Notes: a model not told the origin generated them from the letters alone. A stretch of 64,000 nucleotides of DNA from Candolleomyces eurysporus (GCA_027579435.1 JANBPK010000710.1:1-64000), one strand, 5' to 3'; positions 36,301 through 48,519 are shown, numbered from the stretch's first letter. Numbers and translations are program-made.

Positions 36301-39203
36301 AGCTTTTCGTTCGAATAGAAAGGTCCCAGGGAATGGAGGGTACATAGACACGAAAAATCTTTCGTCATTCGTACCAATCGATACCAATCGATACATTGCA
36401 TCGTAAAAAGGTCTCATCCCGCTACTACTACATCGGGTCCTCAACGCCGCTACAGCCAACGAACACAGCCTTTTGCGCAGGAAGTGGTAACTAAATAGCC
36501 GTCCAAGCATTGCCGTGCTCGGCTCAACGTACATTCCGGGGTGTAGATCTAAACAGAAGCTCCGTCTTGGGGTGGTTTAAGGGATTTATACTGCTTATTT
36601 TGGCCGAATCCGTCGTCGTTACGAAATTCCCCTCGTAATAATTCGAATGTTCATGTATGTTGGGTCTGCAGCACTTTGTCGGAATAGAGATAGCTGATAA
36701 CATGGGCAGCGGTAGCTCGCAGCCGTTTCAACGTTCCTTTTTTGTAGGCGGGGAACTCTATGTGTATCAATCAATATACAATCAATATACAGTCGACGGA
36801 GGCGATGAAGGATGAATTCACTGAGCACGAGGAGGGACAAACTCGGCCAGTGAGCAGCTGTCTAACAGACGGCATTGAGATTAAATCTGAAGCACTTGCC
36901 TAAATATAGTGAGGTCATAAGGTGGCCTGGAACACGACCCAATAATGTTCCACCACGCGACCGACGGTACAGCGAAGGGACGGGTTGCAACCGTCCAGAG
37001 CCTAATTGTGAGGAGGGAGCCCCAACCCGAGCACCAGTCCAAGCCATTAACGCACGCACACCACAGAACCAGGCAAGAAGCTCTGTGGCAAATTGCCCTT
37101 CCCTGGGTCACTTCCCTCGGTTAGCGAGACCCTCCCTAATGTGCTTGCAAGGAACCACTGTCCTGGATAGGCTTCCTCTCGCAAAGGGGAAGGGGAGAAG
37201 GCCAAGATGCCTCGTTGTCTCGTTGCGTTGTTGTTATCAACGGAAATGAAGATTTAGTGGTTCATATGCCAGAGGTGACGCCGCTCCGATGTAAGTAAAT
37301 AGGATCATTAAGGCTACCCTCTGCCTCACTTCACATATAGTCGCAGTACCGTCCCCTAATTTATTGTGCGAGCATATCGGACATGCCCTTTGAGAGTAAG
37401 CAAGTAGCTTGTTCCGCCCATAAACCAGAAACTCGTGATTGAAGAGAGGGGAACCCCCCCCTCCTTTTTGTGCCCCGACCTGCACATGTGGTCCCGCGGG
37501 TGCAGTACTCCAATCTCGTATCGCCGGTGCGCTCTTTACTTACGAGGTGGTAGACGGGTATGGTATATTTCTTTGCGTTAAATTGACCTTATCGTACCAC
37601 TGATAGAATTATTGGAGCGTCGTACGTACAGATATTTCATTTCCAAACAAGCTCTTCGCAACGTTGTTCTGCCGCGAGTCTGAAAGAGCGGGGATCAACG
37701 CCGACTTTGCGTTCTACTACACAATCTTGCAAAGTCGGGATCCCTGGAAAATCAGTGTTTGTGGCCAAATACTCACAGTCTTTTGGGCCTCTCCTACGAA
37801 AACGGCAGACCGCTTGGCAAATAGGGTATGTAGATTAAAGGATGCGAAATTCCAGGGTCCTGGCCAGAGCTTGGTAGTGTACTGGAGATATTCAAACACG
37901 TACTTTTCAACGTAGTGGCCGAGGTTCGATTTCAGAAGCCCTCTTCGTTTCGGAGCAGTCAAAGAACCGCCTTGGTATGGTAAGATGGTGTTCTCAAGAT
38001 GCAAAGAGCGTTGAAAGGAAGGAACGTTGATTCACGCCGGCCCGCCGCTTTGGAATGTGAGAAAAACAACAGAAACAAATGAAAAGAGAGCGTGATCCCG
38101 GTTGAAGAGGCGTGTCCTCTTTCTCTCATGTTCATATGCATTCTCCCCCAAATTCTGGGCAGTAAACACGTCGGTTTCCTCTATGGTCCCCGCCCTGTTA
38201 TCCGAAGTTCGTCACTCGGGGCTGGCCCAATGGCCGTGCTGATATCTCCCTGGGTGTATGATGGCACCAGTGGATTTCACCCTCCGAGGAACATGTATCA
38301 ATGAAAGGAACGAACGGTCTAGCTCCATTGTATCTAATAGTGATCGGCAACCTGCGTTCTGGGTCGCCTTTTGTTCTAACTTACAGGTATATCCGTCAAC
38401 ACACACACATCGGAGTCTGCACCATTGGCCGTTGCATATGACGCTGGTTCTGAGGGAACCGCCTCGTGACGCGTGATGGCCTGCCTACTTCACCAAATTC
38501 TCTTGGATTCCTCTTTAACAGGAAATCAGACGAAAAAGAGCGGCTGTCGACCCTGTGGCTTACCTTTCTGGCACTGAACGATTCTCCGTTTCCCAGGAAG
38601 CTGTAATCTCCGTTGACGATAACGTCTTGACTCTCCTAGCTGAATCGAATCTATGATCGTTGGCGCAGGAGCCCTGCGCCCCCTCAGCTCTATTTTTCAG
38701 ACTCAGGCCACGAGACTGCCTCCAACATGCCCCTTGACCCAGGAAACGGGCTCCCGAGATTTTGTATCTATCTTCTGTGGAACGGGACACGAAACCAACT
38801 ACATCATCAGTTTGGAACCAGTCTCATGATGCACAGTATACCTCCGTACACACCGTTCGCTCCTCGAATAACATTACGGTTTCGCCGTTGCCTCCCTTTC
38901 AGCGCGAAGTGCGCTTTTTTTAAATTTCCGTCGCTTGCATACGGTCTCCCTTTTCTCTTTTGGGAAAGGGAATGGTCACTCCGTCTTCGTATAAAGGTGC
39001 GCCCATTCGAGCTGCTATGGATCCCCCAACCAACAAATTACCAGACCAAGTTTCCTTCACATCCTCCTCACTCTTCGAGCTCCGTTATCACCTCAAGCTT
39101 CTCTCTCTCGCCTCGCCGCGTATCAAAAGCAAGCAGCCTAACAAGCCCCTCTCCTATAACCTCACACCCAACTTCCTACTCCTTACTACCTTTAATTGTT
39201 GCC
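33330..39203. other. 5.9-kb gene-poor region
   Basis: After the leader of the kinase gene (to about 33.6 kb) no frame is supported by domains, splice-linked extension or codon bias. Short tandem repeats occur, for example ATCGATACCA twice near 36380 and AATATACA twice near 36773. No terminal repeats, reverse transcriptase or transposase motif could be read. It may be true intergenic DNA, lncRNA territory or eroded mobile DNA. Confidence 0.45.
38990..38997 (+). promoter_or_regulatory. TATA-like box
   Basis: TATAAAGG lies about 207 bp before the ATG at 39204 and is followed by a CT-rich leader, a pattern common before strongly expressed fungal genes. The assignment to that small gene is inference. 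Confidence 0.4.
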
Positions 39204-39704
39204 ATGGCCGCTTGCATCACCACGTCGACCTCGCTATGCACCTGTGCGCACTCTGGCCACGAGCACGCCTTGGTTCGCTGCNGGTGCTCCAACAATAACC
39301 ACGTCCATACGCATGGTGATCCGCTGCAACATGCCGACGATGCGTTCCACCGTGTTTGGTGCTGCACTTGCATGAGCTATTGCTCCAAGGATGCGCAGTG
39401 CCCCCTCCCCCTCCCCGGTGTCCGATTGACCGTGACGGGTGCGATTGTAACAAAGCAGCAGCGCTCTGCGTTGCTTCAATTGCCCTATCATATTATTTCC
39501 ATGCCATTCCGTACGTCTCTCTTCTTTGCTCAAATACGGATGGTCGCTAATGGTTTTTTCATTTCAGAGGTGTTGGTGTTTATCCGCACTTGGTTCGGCA
39601 AGACTTTTTCGTTCAGGTCTTCTCAGCCTCAACAGCACCAGCAGCAGCAGCAGCCTGAGCCGGCCGTTGTTGCCGTTGCAGTCGGCGAGAAAGCTAATTG
39701 TTAG
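39204..39704 (+). CDS. small Cys/His-rich protein with two CxCx4HxH motifs
   Basis: Exons 39204-39510 and 39568-39704 are linked by a 57-bp GTACGT...TTTCAG intron and give 147 residues. The start has a near-perfect context (GCCATGGCC). The N half holds two equally spaced motifs, CTCAHSGHEH and CxCSNNNHVH, then HRVWCCTCMSYC: a likely metal-binding head. The middle is hydrophobic and the tail carries a glutamine run (QQHQQQQQ). No known family is recognised and no secretion signal is seen. The N at 39282 sits inside the second motif; reading it as a real base keeps both the frame and the motif. A shorter frame on the same strand (39356-39550) overlaps and cannot be excluded. Confidence 0.5.
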   Translation: MAACITTSTSLCTCAHSGHEHALVRCXCSNNNHVHTHGDPLQHADDAFHRVWCCTCMSYCSKDAQCPLPLPGVRLTVTGAIVTKQQRSALLQLPYHIISMPFRTSLFFAQIRMVANGFFISEVLVFIRTWFGKTFSFRSSQPQQHQQQQQPEPAVVAVAVGEKANC

Positions 39705-40682
39705 ACCAAGAGAAGCAGCCGGCAGATGGGGTTCTGAACACGGGTGGTCTGGAGCTCCTCGTCCATCACCAATATTTGCCTAATGTTACCATTCAAGTGG
39801 CTCGTCCAGGAGACGAGTGGCGCTTAAGTCGCATCATGTACAGTTCCTTCTTCCTATGTTGGCACTGCTATAACTTCTTCTCGTCATCCGCCCACCCTTT
39901 TTTTTTCCTTTCTCCGTATACTCTTATGTTATCGTTCTTTCCGAATCTCCTAACAGCCCGCTGCAGTGGATATGTTCTTTTCCCTCGTGTACATTTTACT
40001 ATTCATATCGTCATTCGACGTCCCGTCTTTCGTCCTTTCGACTTATTTACCGCTTTCACTTATGTAAATTATCCTATTTCACTTTAGTAGTACGTATTTA
40101 CAATGTAACCTCATTGAATGAGCCACGACTTACCACTCCCTCGGTCCGAACTCGAGGTAGACGATGATCCTGAGGCTTGTTGTCTCTCTGACAGAACCTA
40201 AATCTTAAGCGCCAACCGGGAACGGCCAACTTTAAGGTAGCTTTATGAACGTTGAACAACGAACTCATGATTCTCATCTCCGTCGCGAGTCAGGGATCAT
40301 CTCGTCATATCAGAATGCTCCGGAACAGGATTGGCAAAGACCATTCCAGCTCGAAAGGGCCGCCTGAAAATTTTCGTGCAACGCAACCAGTTTTCTTCGA
40401 ACACACCCCGAGGATGCATCGTGTGACCCGACGGAGATGAACTGCGAGGACACGATTCAGGTTCCAATTGAAATGATTATTGCCACGATTGTATTCAGCG
40501 GAGATTGATGAGTAGGAGTATTCAGAAGCCAGGCGGCCTTTTAGACAACGACGGTGATCATGCGCACGCGCACATGAATTGGGAGAACGAATTTCCGTCA
40601 AATGAATGAATGAAACCGAAACCGACACCCTGTTTCGTAAACCATGCTAGGTACGTTACCCACGGCGAGCTTGGGCGAATTT
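39705..40682. other. intergenic, no gene seen
   Basis: This region holds the 3' flanks of two convergent genes, the small Cys/His protein and A49. No coding support was found. Confidence 0.5.
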
Positions 40683-42394
40683 TTAAGTTTTCCTCTTGAG
40701 CCGTGGTTTGGGGAACTCCACCGGTGCGGTGAGGACTGCACGCTTTGTTTCGGCAGCGTTGTCCGCGATCCCAAGTCTTGTTCGTTCTCGATCGGTAAGT
40801 TTGGAGATTTTGCAGCCTGGATCGGAAGGTTTGATGTCAGTGGAAGATGGGAATCTGTAGATGGTACGCACCAAGGGATTTGAATAGCTGGTTGATCCTA
40901 AAGGAAGGGTGAACGTTAGCTGGAGGTCGCAGGAAGGAGAGTGAGGGTGGTTACACGTACTCTGTGGTGCTCATACTCAAATCCTTAGCTAGGGTTTCTG
41001 AGTCTGCCGCAAAGTTTTCGAGCTTCAAGCATAACGCAAACATGTGAGTGAGAAGATTTGTTTTTGTTGCCGAAGTCGATTGGTGCCTAAAGCAACATCA
41101 TGCGTGAGTGAAAGAGAAAGCGATAGGCAAACTTTGGATTCGCACAATACCGAGCCTCTGGGTACCTCCGTAAACCGTGATAGCAGGCTGTCTGCGACGA
41201 TCGTTGGTAATGGGGCTAGCCTTTCATAAATACGGTCCTTTTCAATATCTTTCTTGAAGGTCGCCTGGCGGAAAGCCAGCATCCCAGAGATATACAACAA
41301 AATCTTGCTGGAGAGAGGGTTGGAAACGAAGACAGTACGAAATAGAGAATGGTACTAACATATTCTTTTTCTTAGTTTTGCTCGAATCCTTCGACACGGT
41401 AATTGCCTTGAGCTGCCGCCTCACCCATTCGGAGGATCGATGAGGAAGCAGAGCGAGACGCTCCTTATCGTTGGTTGTTGAATCGAACGCGCTAACCGAT
41501 AGTGCCTTCCATTCTGCTTCGGGGATGATATTATGAAGAGGGTAGACATCACCAGGCTCGGTCGCGGTAGCATCGAAGGAGGGTATGAGTCTGTTGGAGT
41601 CGGCAAATTCTTTGGCTTCGTCTGGTGGCGAAGGTAAGTGAGGATATACGCAAAGGCAGAAGTCTTCCAACTCACCTGTAGTCATCAACCCTTGTGCTCC
41701 CTTCTGGATGCTATCCATAACATGGCCCATGACTCCAGCCATAGCGCTGATATCAACATGGTTTCGTTCCTGTGCCCGAATGGCAGCCTTGGCCTTCTTC
41801 GTTCCGAATGTATCTCCGAGGGCATTCTTGGCCTCACGAAACTGAGTTTTTGAAGGAGCTGCAGCAGGTGCGATGGATTTCAAAGCCTTCACGGTATGTG
41901 TCAGGAGATGAGGGGTTTTTGCCTGGGGTAGAAGCGTCACTTTCCCAGTGCGACGATTATGTACTGCTAGGAAGTAACTGGGTGGGTAAGAATTAGCCCT
42001 TGGAGTGGAGGACTGAAAATCGGGGACATACTGTGAGCCAGAATCCGCAGCTCTCTCCGTTTCCGCTTCGTTTGTCATGAACTCGACTACATCTGTTTCC
42101 CCAGCCAGCAGAATGTCGTCGTTTGGCGCGGCCTGTTTTCCGTGTTTTGGATCGTCCGAATTTTTTGATTTCTTCCTAGCGTAACATTTGAATGCCGTAC
42201 TCTCAGGCGCCGTTACTGCTGGATAACTGACTGCAACCACTATCAGTACCCAAGACAAAGAGACAATACAGAGATGCTCACTGAGATATGGCCCACCCTT
42301 TCCAGTTTTCGTGCTCGAAAGCTCAACCGTTAGCTCGCGGCTCGGGGACTCGTCGCGNTTTTCGCTTCTTGGAGCTAGATTTAGCAGCCGACAT
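40683..42394 (-). CDS. RPA49: RNA polymerase I subunit A49
   Basis: Eight exons (42394-42282, 42230-42032, 41977-41676, 41621-41360, 41307-41146, 41086-40961, 40897-40872, 40816-40683) give 440 residues, but only if the N at 42358 is dropped. Landmarks are the basic start SSKKRKRDESP and YFLAVHNRRTGKVTLLPQA. GTKKAKAAIRAQERN lies in the linker. The C-terminal tandem winged helix follows: LLTHMFALCLKLENFAADSE, LAKDLSMSTTEINQLFKSLG, CKI and the basic tail KPRLKRKT. A49 with A34.5 forms the TFIIF/TFIIE-like module of Pol I, supporting initiation and elongation on rDNA in the nucleolus. Exon 7 is only 26 nt and encodes INQLFKSL. The gene diverges from Set2. Confidence 0.93.
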
Positions 42395-42855
42395 TTTGTT
42401 CCTGGACCAGCTGGTGCTAGACAACGGGTACGCCGTCGCCGGGCTTTGCTCTCTGCGGCGAGGGAGGGGGAGGATCTGGAGTATGGTGGTGGATGCTGTC
42501 GACGGGAAAAATATGGAATGTTTGGTCCCGCTGCCTTGGTGCTGTGATTCATCAGCCCTCTTCCTTATGCCCACCAACGGCCCAGGGCCCCAGTCGCTCG
42601 TTTCATCTCTCGACTTATAATTTGTATGTACTAACATTTATAGTGACCTTAGTCGAGTCATAAGTGACCACTCGCCTTGACCCTGGCCGACAGGGACAAA
42701 TTCTTACCAGCTCCGTTGTTGCGGGTAGCGCGCGAAAAGCTGTTCGGTGTTCAACCAGGACACACTCCTGCTACTCCCAAGCTCGGGCCCTACCATCTTC
42801 TGGGGCCACAGACGCACGTCGCCCTCGCCACACACACTCTCTTGGACCATACGCC
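42395..42855. promoter_or_regulatory. divergent promoter region RPA49 / SET2
   Basis: The 461 bp between the two diverging starts must contain both promoters. No specific element was recognised. Confidence 0.45.
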
Positions 42856-45800
42856 ATGGTGAAGGAGGAAAAGACTTCGGTCTTGAACGGCCTATCTATC
42901 GGACAAGGGGAAGCTATGTCGGTGGAAATCAAGCCAGACCCAGACCTTAAGTCTGAACCAGCAGTCGAGTCCCCTTCAGAAGCTGCGGCTACCCCTGAGA
43001 CTGAAGATGCTAAGCCCTACAGCACCCGCAAGAAGTCGTCGTCGACCAGCCCCCCGCTGGAGGCGGGGTCAAGCTCAGCGTCCAAAAAATCAAGCCCCTC
43101 CCCTACACCTGCCGCAAACTCACGGAAACCCACCAAATCGGCACCTCAGCTTATAGGACATCTCCCTATTGCCAGAGAAGAGGCTCTGAAGACGTTCACC
43201 GAAATCCAGTTTAACAATTATCAAAACAAGTCGCTAGGGAAGTCGAAAGAGATGTTTGAGAGCATGACGTGTGACTGCGTTTACGAGCATGGTAAGAGCA
43301 TTTCTTCTCAGTAGGCTATGGTATTATCGTAGAAGACCCCTTCCTTCCTGTTGAAACGGCATATGTACATTTGAGCTGTCCTCTGACCTCCCTTCTCTTA
43401 CAGGCGTAGACAACGAGGATGACGCATGCGGTCCCTTCTCAGACTGTATCAATCGGCTCACTCAGGTGGAATGTCTTCCAGATGACTGTCGATGCCGCTC
43501 TCACTGTCAAAACCAACGGTATGTGGCTCAGTTGGTGGTCCTTGTCTGCACTTCTCAAGCCACTTCCCAGGTTTCAGAAGCAACAGTACGCCAATATCGA
43601 CATTGTGCTGACGGAGTTGAAGGGCTATGGTTTACGGGCGGAGGACTTTATACCCAAGTACGTTATCACTTTCGTCGGCTGATGGTTTTGACTTACGGGA
43701 TGATCAGGGATAGCTTTATTTATGAATACGTAGGGGACGTGGTCAAACCGTCGGCGTTCACGAAGAGAATGAGGGAATACGCATTGGAGGGGATCCAACA
43801 TTTCTATTTCATGATGCTTCAGAAGGACGAGGTGAGTCATCGCCTAATCTGGTGCTTCCGCCTATCATCCTGACAGACGACCTGTTCAGTTCATCGACGC
43901 AACAAAAAGCGGAGGAATTGGTCGTTTTGCCAACCACAGCTGCAGCCCCAACTGTTATGTCGCAAAATGGACTGTCGGTGATCAAGTAAGGATGGGTATT
44001 TTCTCGAAACGGGACATCCAGAAGCACGAAGAATTGACCTTCAACTACAACGTCGACCGATATGGGTGGGTTTTGCTCCTTCGCTCAGAAGGTTGACGAC
44101 TTGGGATGTTCACTCTGGATTTTAGACATCAAGCACAGACATGTTACTGCGGCGAGCCAAACTGCGTCGGGTATATCGGTGGCAAGACACAGACGGATAT
44201 AGCCACGATGGATGACTTGTATCTCGATGGTGAGTTGATCACCCCCTGCGGTCGTCAAGATTTTTTCAGCTAAGGCTCTCGCCCTTTAGCACTTGGTATC
44301 ACCGATGAAGAAGATGTCGCTGCGCTCAAGGGCACCAAGAAGAAGAAGGGCAAGAAAATTGATGATCCGGACTTCATGGTATGTTTTACAGTGAGATTCG
44401 GTGCGAGTCATTACCCACAGTTGTTTACCTATCCCCGCCAGCCCACGGCCAAAACGATTGTCGAGAAAGAAGTGCCAAAAGTGGTCCAGGCTATTCGTCA
44501 GACTCAGAGCCGGAAGGTTTTGATGAACCTGCTTACACGAGTCAAGGTTCGGCGTTTTGTTTGCCCCACTCCGTCTATCCCGCTTTCTAATCGGGGTTTT
44601 TTTTCTTGTATCCGCCTTTTTTTGTTCGTAGATTACGGAGGATCAGGCTGCGCTACGGCAAATAATGCGTCTTCGAGGGTACAGTGTCATGAAGAACGTG
44701 CTCGACGATCACAGTGAAGATGCCGACCTCATGGAAATGGTATGTGACGCTCATTCTATTTGCCGTACTTTTTGTGGTTGACATCTTGTGTCGATTTCTT
44801 CTTCTGCAGGTCCTGCAGTGCCTTGACACCTGGCCGCTGATGAACAGAAATAAGGTGGATGATTCGACGATTGATGCTTCCGTGGAGAAGGTGATGACTC
44901 TGCATGGAGAGCGGGAGTCGCTTAAAACTTTGGCTCAAAAGGTATGTCTTTACACATACCCAAGTCACACTTCGTTCTGACGTTATTGATCCCAGCTCTT
45001 GGATCATTGGAGAGGCTTACCAACGTATACTCGAATACCGAAAAGAGCCATCCAAGTAGGTGCCCATCACTTGAGTCAGAATAAGTTCTCTAACTGGTAT
45101 TTTTGTGTGCTATTCTTAGTCGGGCGAAACACCGTCTACAGCAACTCAGGTGAACGATGTCCAACAGCAGCGTGAAGTGGCGCAACGTCGAAAGCAAATG
45201 CTCGACGAACTCTACGAACGACGAAAACAGGAGTTACGGGAACAGGCCATGATGCAGCAAAACGATTTCCGGGCTCCAAAGCGGATGCGGTTCGATGAGC
45301 AGCAGAATCAACAGCCAGAAAAGCCTGCACCTCCACCTATTGATAGTAGTGCCGGGCATAAAGAGTCGCTCAAGTCCATTATCGCGAATGTGGAGGCAAG
45401 GTTGGAGACAGAGAAAAAGATGGCTGCGGCAAAGGCTGAGGCGGAAGCTAAGGCTGCGGCGGAGAAGGCGGCGCGCATTGAGAAAAAGAAGGCGAGAGCG
45501 GCGAAGAAGGCTGCGGAGAAGAAGATGTCGGAGGAGCAGAAGGCCGCGATGAAGGATAAGAGGCTCCTCAAGCTGGTCGGCGCAGTCGTGGTCAAGTGTA
45601 TGTCAAAGTATGCGAAGGGGTTGAGTCGGGACCAGTTCAAGAAGTATGCGAAGGAGGTGAGAATAAACAACTCGTTTTCTGAACATTGAGCTAATATCTC
45701 TTCTAGTTGACGCAAATCATTGCTGATAAGGAGAAGAAGTCGTCGAGCTTCAAGGACAGCCGTCTTGAATCTCTCTCGGAGGAGAAGCAGGCGAAAATCA

Positions 45801-46270
45801 AAAAGTTTTCGAAGGAATACATCGCCAAAGTCAATCGCAAGATTGAGGCGAAGAATGCCCAACGACCGTCTGCTTCTCTAACACCGACCAACGCTACCGC
45901 GTCAAGCTCGACACACACTCCCAGATCAGCTGATGACCAGGACGGCGATGTCTCAATGGCGAACGGGACTGGTGATATGAGCATGACTGTCGAAGAGGCG
46001 ATGGGGATGGACCCGGATTCGGGGAGTGACAATGATGGGGATGACGATGCGGATGGGGATGAAGACGATGAGGCTGCGGGTGCTCCTGGAGGAGACTCCA
46101 CTGCACCTGGCCCTTCTACAATCCCAGACTCGTGGAACGACATCAATCGTCTACCACCGCCTTCAGCTGACGAACCGATGGACGTTTGGCAGCATGAGCA
46201 ATGGGTTGAGCCGGGATGGGAATCTACGGATCCTCGACGGCGTGAGGACTTGCATCTGGTAGCTCCATAG
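42856..46270 (+). CDS. SET2: histone H3K36 methyltransferase Set2
   Basis: Thirteen exons, whose lengths sum to a multiple of three, encode 878 residues. An acidic/Ser-rich N terminus is followed by the AWS Cys cluster ([10 protein letters not shown]...CINR...[17 protein letters not shown]) and the SET domain ([38 protein letters not shown]). The post-SET motif [15 protein letters not shown] comes next. A TFIIS-N-like middle domain ([20 protein letters not shown]), an Ala/Lys/Glu-rich coiled coil and the C-terminal SRI domain ([20 protein letters not shown]...[14 protein letters not shown]) complete it. Set2 binds Ser2/Ser5-phosphorylated Pol II CTD through SRI and methylates H3K36 over transcribed genes. 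I saw no WW domain between the middle domain and SRI, where many fungal Set2 proteins carry one. A long acidic tail follows SRI. Confidence 0.95.
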
Positions 46271-46550
46271 TACTAATGCTCCTTTTACTCAGCCAGTGCG
46301 AGGAATTGCTGCTTGCTTTCTTTCAGGGATATTAACTTACTTTTATAACTTAAAATCTCTTAATCTCTGAATGCTTTCGCTTTCCGTGGAGTTCGTTTCT
46401 CATCAATAGACAATTTATACGTACAAAACAAATGAATGATGGATAGAGCACGAAAGTAAATACAGGAAAAAATGGTAAGGGCACGAGATACAAATAAATA
46501 GCTGTAAAATACAGCGTTAAGCGGCACGGAAATCGGGCAGGAGCTTACAA

Positions 46551-48519
46551 TTACGACAAAAAGTCGATGGGGTCGGGGTCGTTGTCTTCTATAGGTGGCA
46601 AGGGCTCTTTCATTCGAATCATTACACTCTTGCGGGGCCCCTTGATCATAGCGGGTGGTTTCGTGCGAGTCTGTAGCAATGAACGAATCAGATTGAGAAG
46701 AAAGGTATGCCAAAATCGAACCCGACTATACCTTATTCCTTGCCGCCCACCCTTCTGAGCAATCTGACACTGGAGTGTTTTCTTTCTGGAGTTTCGACCG
46801 ACTCGAAGCTCTGCGATTGCGATTATCAGTGAAAACGGAACTATCCTGAATTCGTTTTCTTACCGTTTCTGCGAGGTCGCCGACTTCTCCGACTTCTTAG
46901 CCTTCTCCGTAGATGTGGCCTGGTGCTCGTCGACCTCTTGCAAGGGTAATGTCTTGGCCTTCTTCTTTGAGCGCTCTGCTTCACCAGGCTGAGAGGCTGC
47001 TGGTCGTTTGCCTTTCGATTTAGAAGCCGACGTGGTTGTCGTCTCGGGTTCATCAGACGCTTTGTCCTTCCCCTTTGCTTTGCCCTTGGCCTTCGAAGTT
47101 GTAGGTTTCGTGCTGGGTACAAGCGTCTCAGCTGAAGAATCTGGAAGCTCGGGTACGGTATCGAGCCCCTTTGCCTTCTTCTTGGGAGGTTCAGGAGAGG
47201 CAGGCGGTAAGGGAACTGACGGAAGAGTATCCTCTTCTAACAGTATCTTGGATTTGGCGGTGGTTTTGTCCTTGCCCTTTGCTGTGGCTGCCTTCTTTGG
47301 TTTGGATGCTTCGCTGACAACTTCAGTTGGTGTCGTCTTTGCTTTCTTCCTAACCGGCTGCGGAGAGGGTGAAGGTGAAGTAGGCCTTTGTGGCCGTTCC
47401 TCCACTTTCGGACGGCTTTCATCTTCTTCCTCTTCCTCTTCCTCCTGGACGATGCTCAGCTTCCGCTTCGTAGGCTTCGCTTTCGACTTGGGAGGTGGAG
47501 CCAAGGGTGCTTCATCGTCAGTCGTTTCTTCTGCGCCCTTGGACTTCGGTTTACGAGCGGTGCGTCCGCGAGACTTCGGAGGTAATGGAGGAACATCGTC
47601 GTCGCTGTTGACTACTGCCGACGAGGCGCGGGATGTTGAGGGTTCTGGAAATAGCTCAGGAGATGCAGGGTGAAAGGAAGCATCGTACTGACCCGGTGCA
47701 CGAGCCTTGTCCTCCTTTGCCTTCCTGGCTGTTTTCGAGTTGCCCGCTTTGGTGGTGCGAGCAGTCCGAGGTTTTCTCGTGGTTTTCTTCGCTGTTTTCT
47801 CTGCTGGTTCATCATCTTCCTCATTGTCATTGTCAGCGATGGTGGAAGGCTTCTTCGCCTTTCGTGACTTTGGGGCCGGTTCTGGATAGCTAGTCAAGAT
47901 GAGAATCAGAGACACCTGAGTGAACTCACCAGGGTCCGGCGTTGCAGTAGCATTGCGTTTCTTAAGACTAGAGCCGGTCGCTGAAAGAAGGAAGGAAGTA
48001 AAACTTTAGTATCAACTCACGTATACTCGAGGAACGAAGAGTCCTGCCTTGTTTCTTCCTGTCCTGTGTCGACGGCGCTTTGGAACTTGTTGCTTTCTTC
48101 CTGGGGCTCCGTCTCACTGTAGACAGTGCAACAGAGATGTTTCCGGTTGCCAACGCGGTAGATGAAGCAAGAGAAACCCTCTTCCCCTTTCCAACTGTCG
48201 GACTCGCTGGTGGCTTCTGGGGTGAACACGACCTCGAACGTGACCGTCTGGTTTTCGGCGGAGACAATTCCTTCCGTCCCAAGAGTATATCAGCTAGGGT
48301 ATTACGGTTGGTAGGCACAAATATTCTGAGAACACGACGGGTCCCTTGTCAAAAAACCGTCAAAAAACACACGAACTTGAGCACGTACCCACCGCGGTCG
48401 CGAAAACGCGACTGCTGGCGTTGAAGCCTCTGTTGGCGGCTTTCTTCGACATCTTTCACAGCTGAGCTTGGGACTGCGCGAGGATTCGGCGTCGTGAGCT
48501 CCTTTCCACGCACATTCAT
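46551..48519 (-). CDS. basic, disordered, probably nuclear protein (567 aa)
   Basis: Six exons (48519-48389, 48325-48021, 47980-47930, 47881-46864, 46810-46732, 46670-46551) give 567 residues. Two ordered-looking ends flank a low-complexity centre. The N part reads RGGIFVPTNRNTLADILLGR and KTRRSRSRSCSPQKPP. The centre is very rich in Lys, Ser, Pro and Ala, with repeated KPKSKG/KAKGK clusters and a Glu run near 47440. The C terminus is NKTRTKPPAMIKGPRKSVMI followed by an acidic end DPDPIDFLS. I recognise no domain; the composition suggests a DNA- or RNA-associated nuclear protein. The intron at 47981-48020 is only 40 bp. A long plus-strand open frame over 47008-47673 is a shadow of the biased codons. 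Confidence 0.7.

Noticed and set aside
38727..39203. In-frame extension upstream of the Cys/His protein
   Set aside because: It crosses the TATA-like box and CT-rich leader; the ATG at 39204 has a far better context.
41086..41145. Splice of A49 at GTTTGC after CESK
   Set aside because: It leads to a wrong frame; GTGCGA at 41145 gives LHQSTSATKTNLLTHMFALC, which matches A49.
47008..47673. 221-codon plus-strand open frame
   Set aside because: Antisense to the Lys/Ser/Pro-rich centre of the basic nuclear protein; repetitive codons leave the other strand open.
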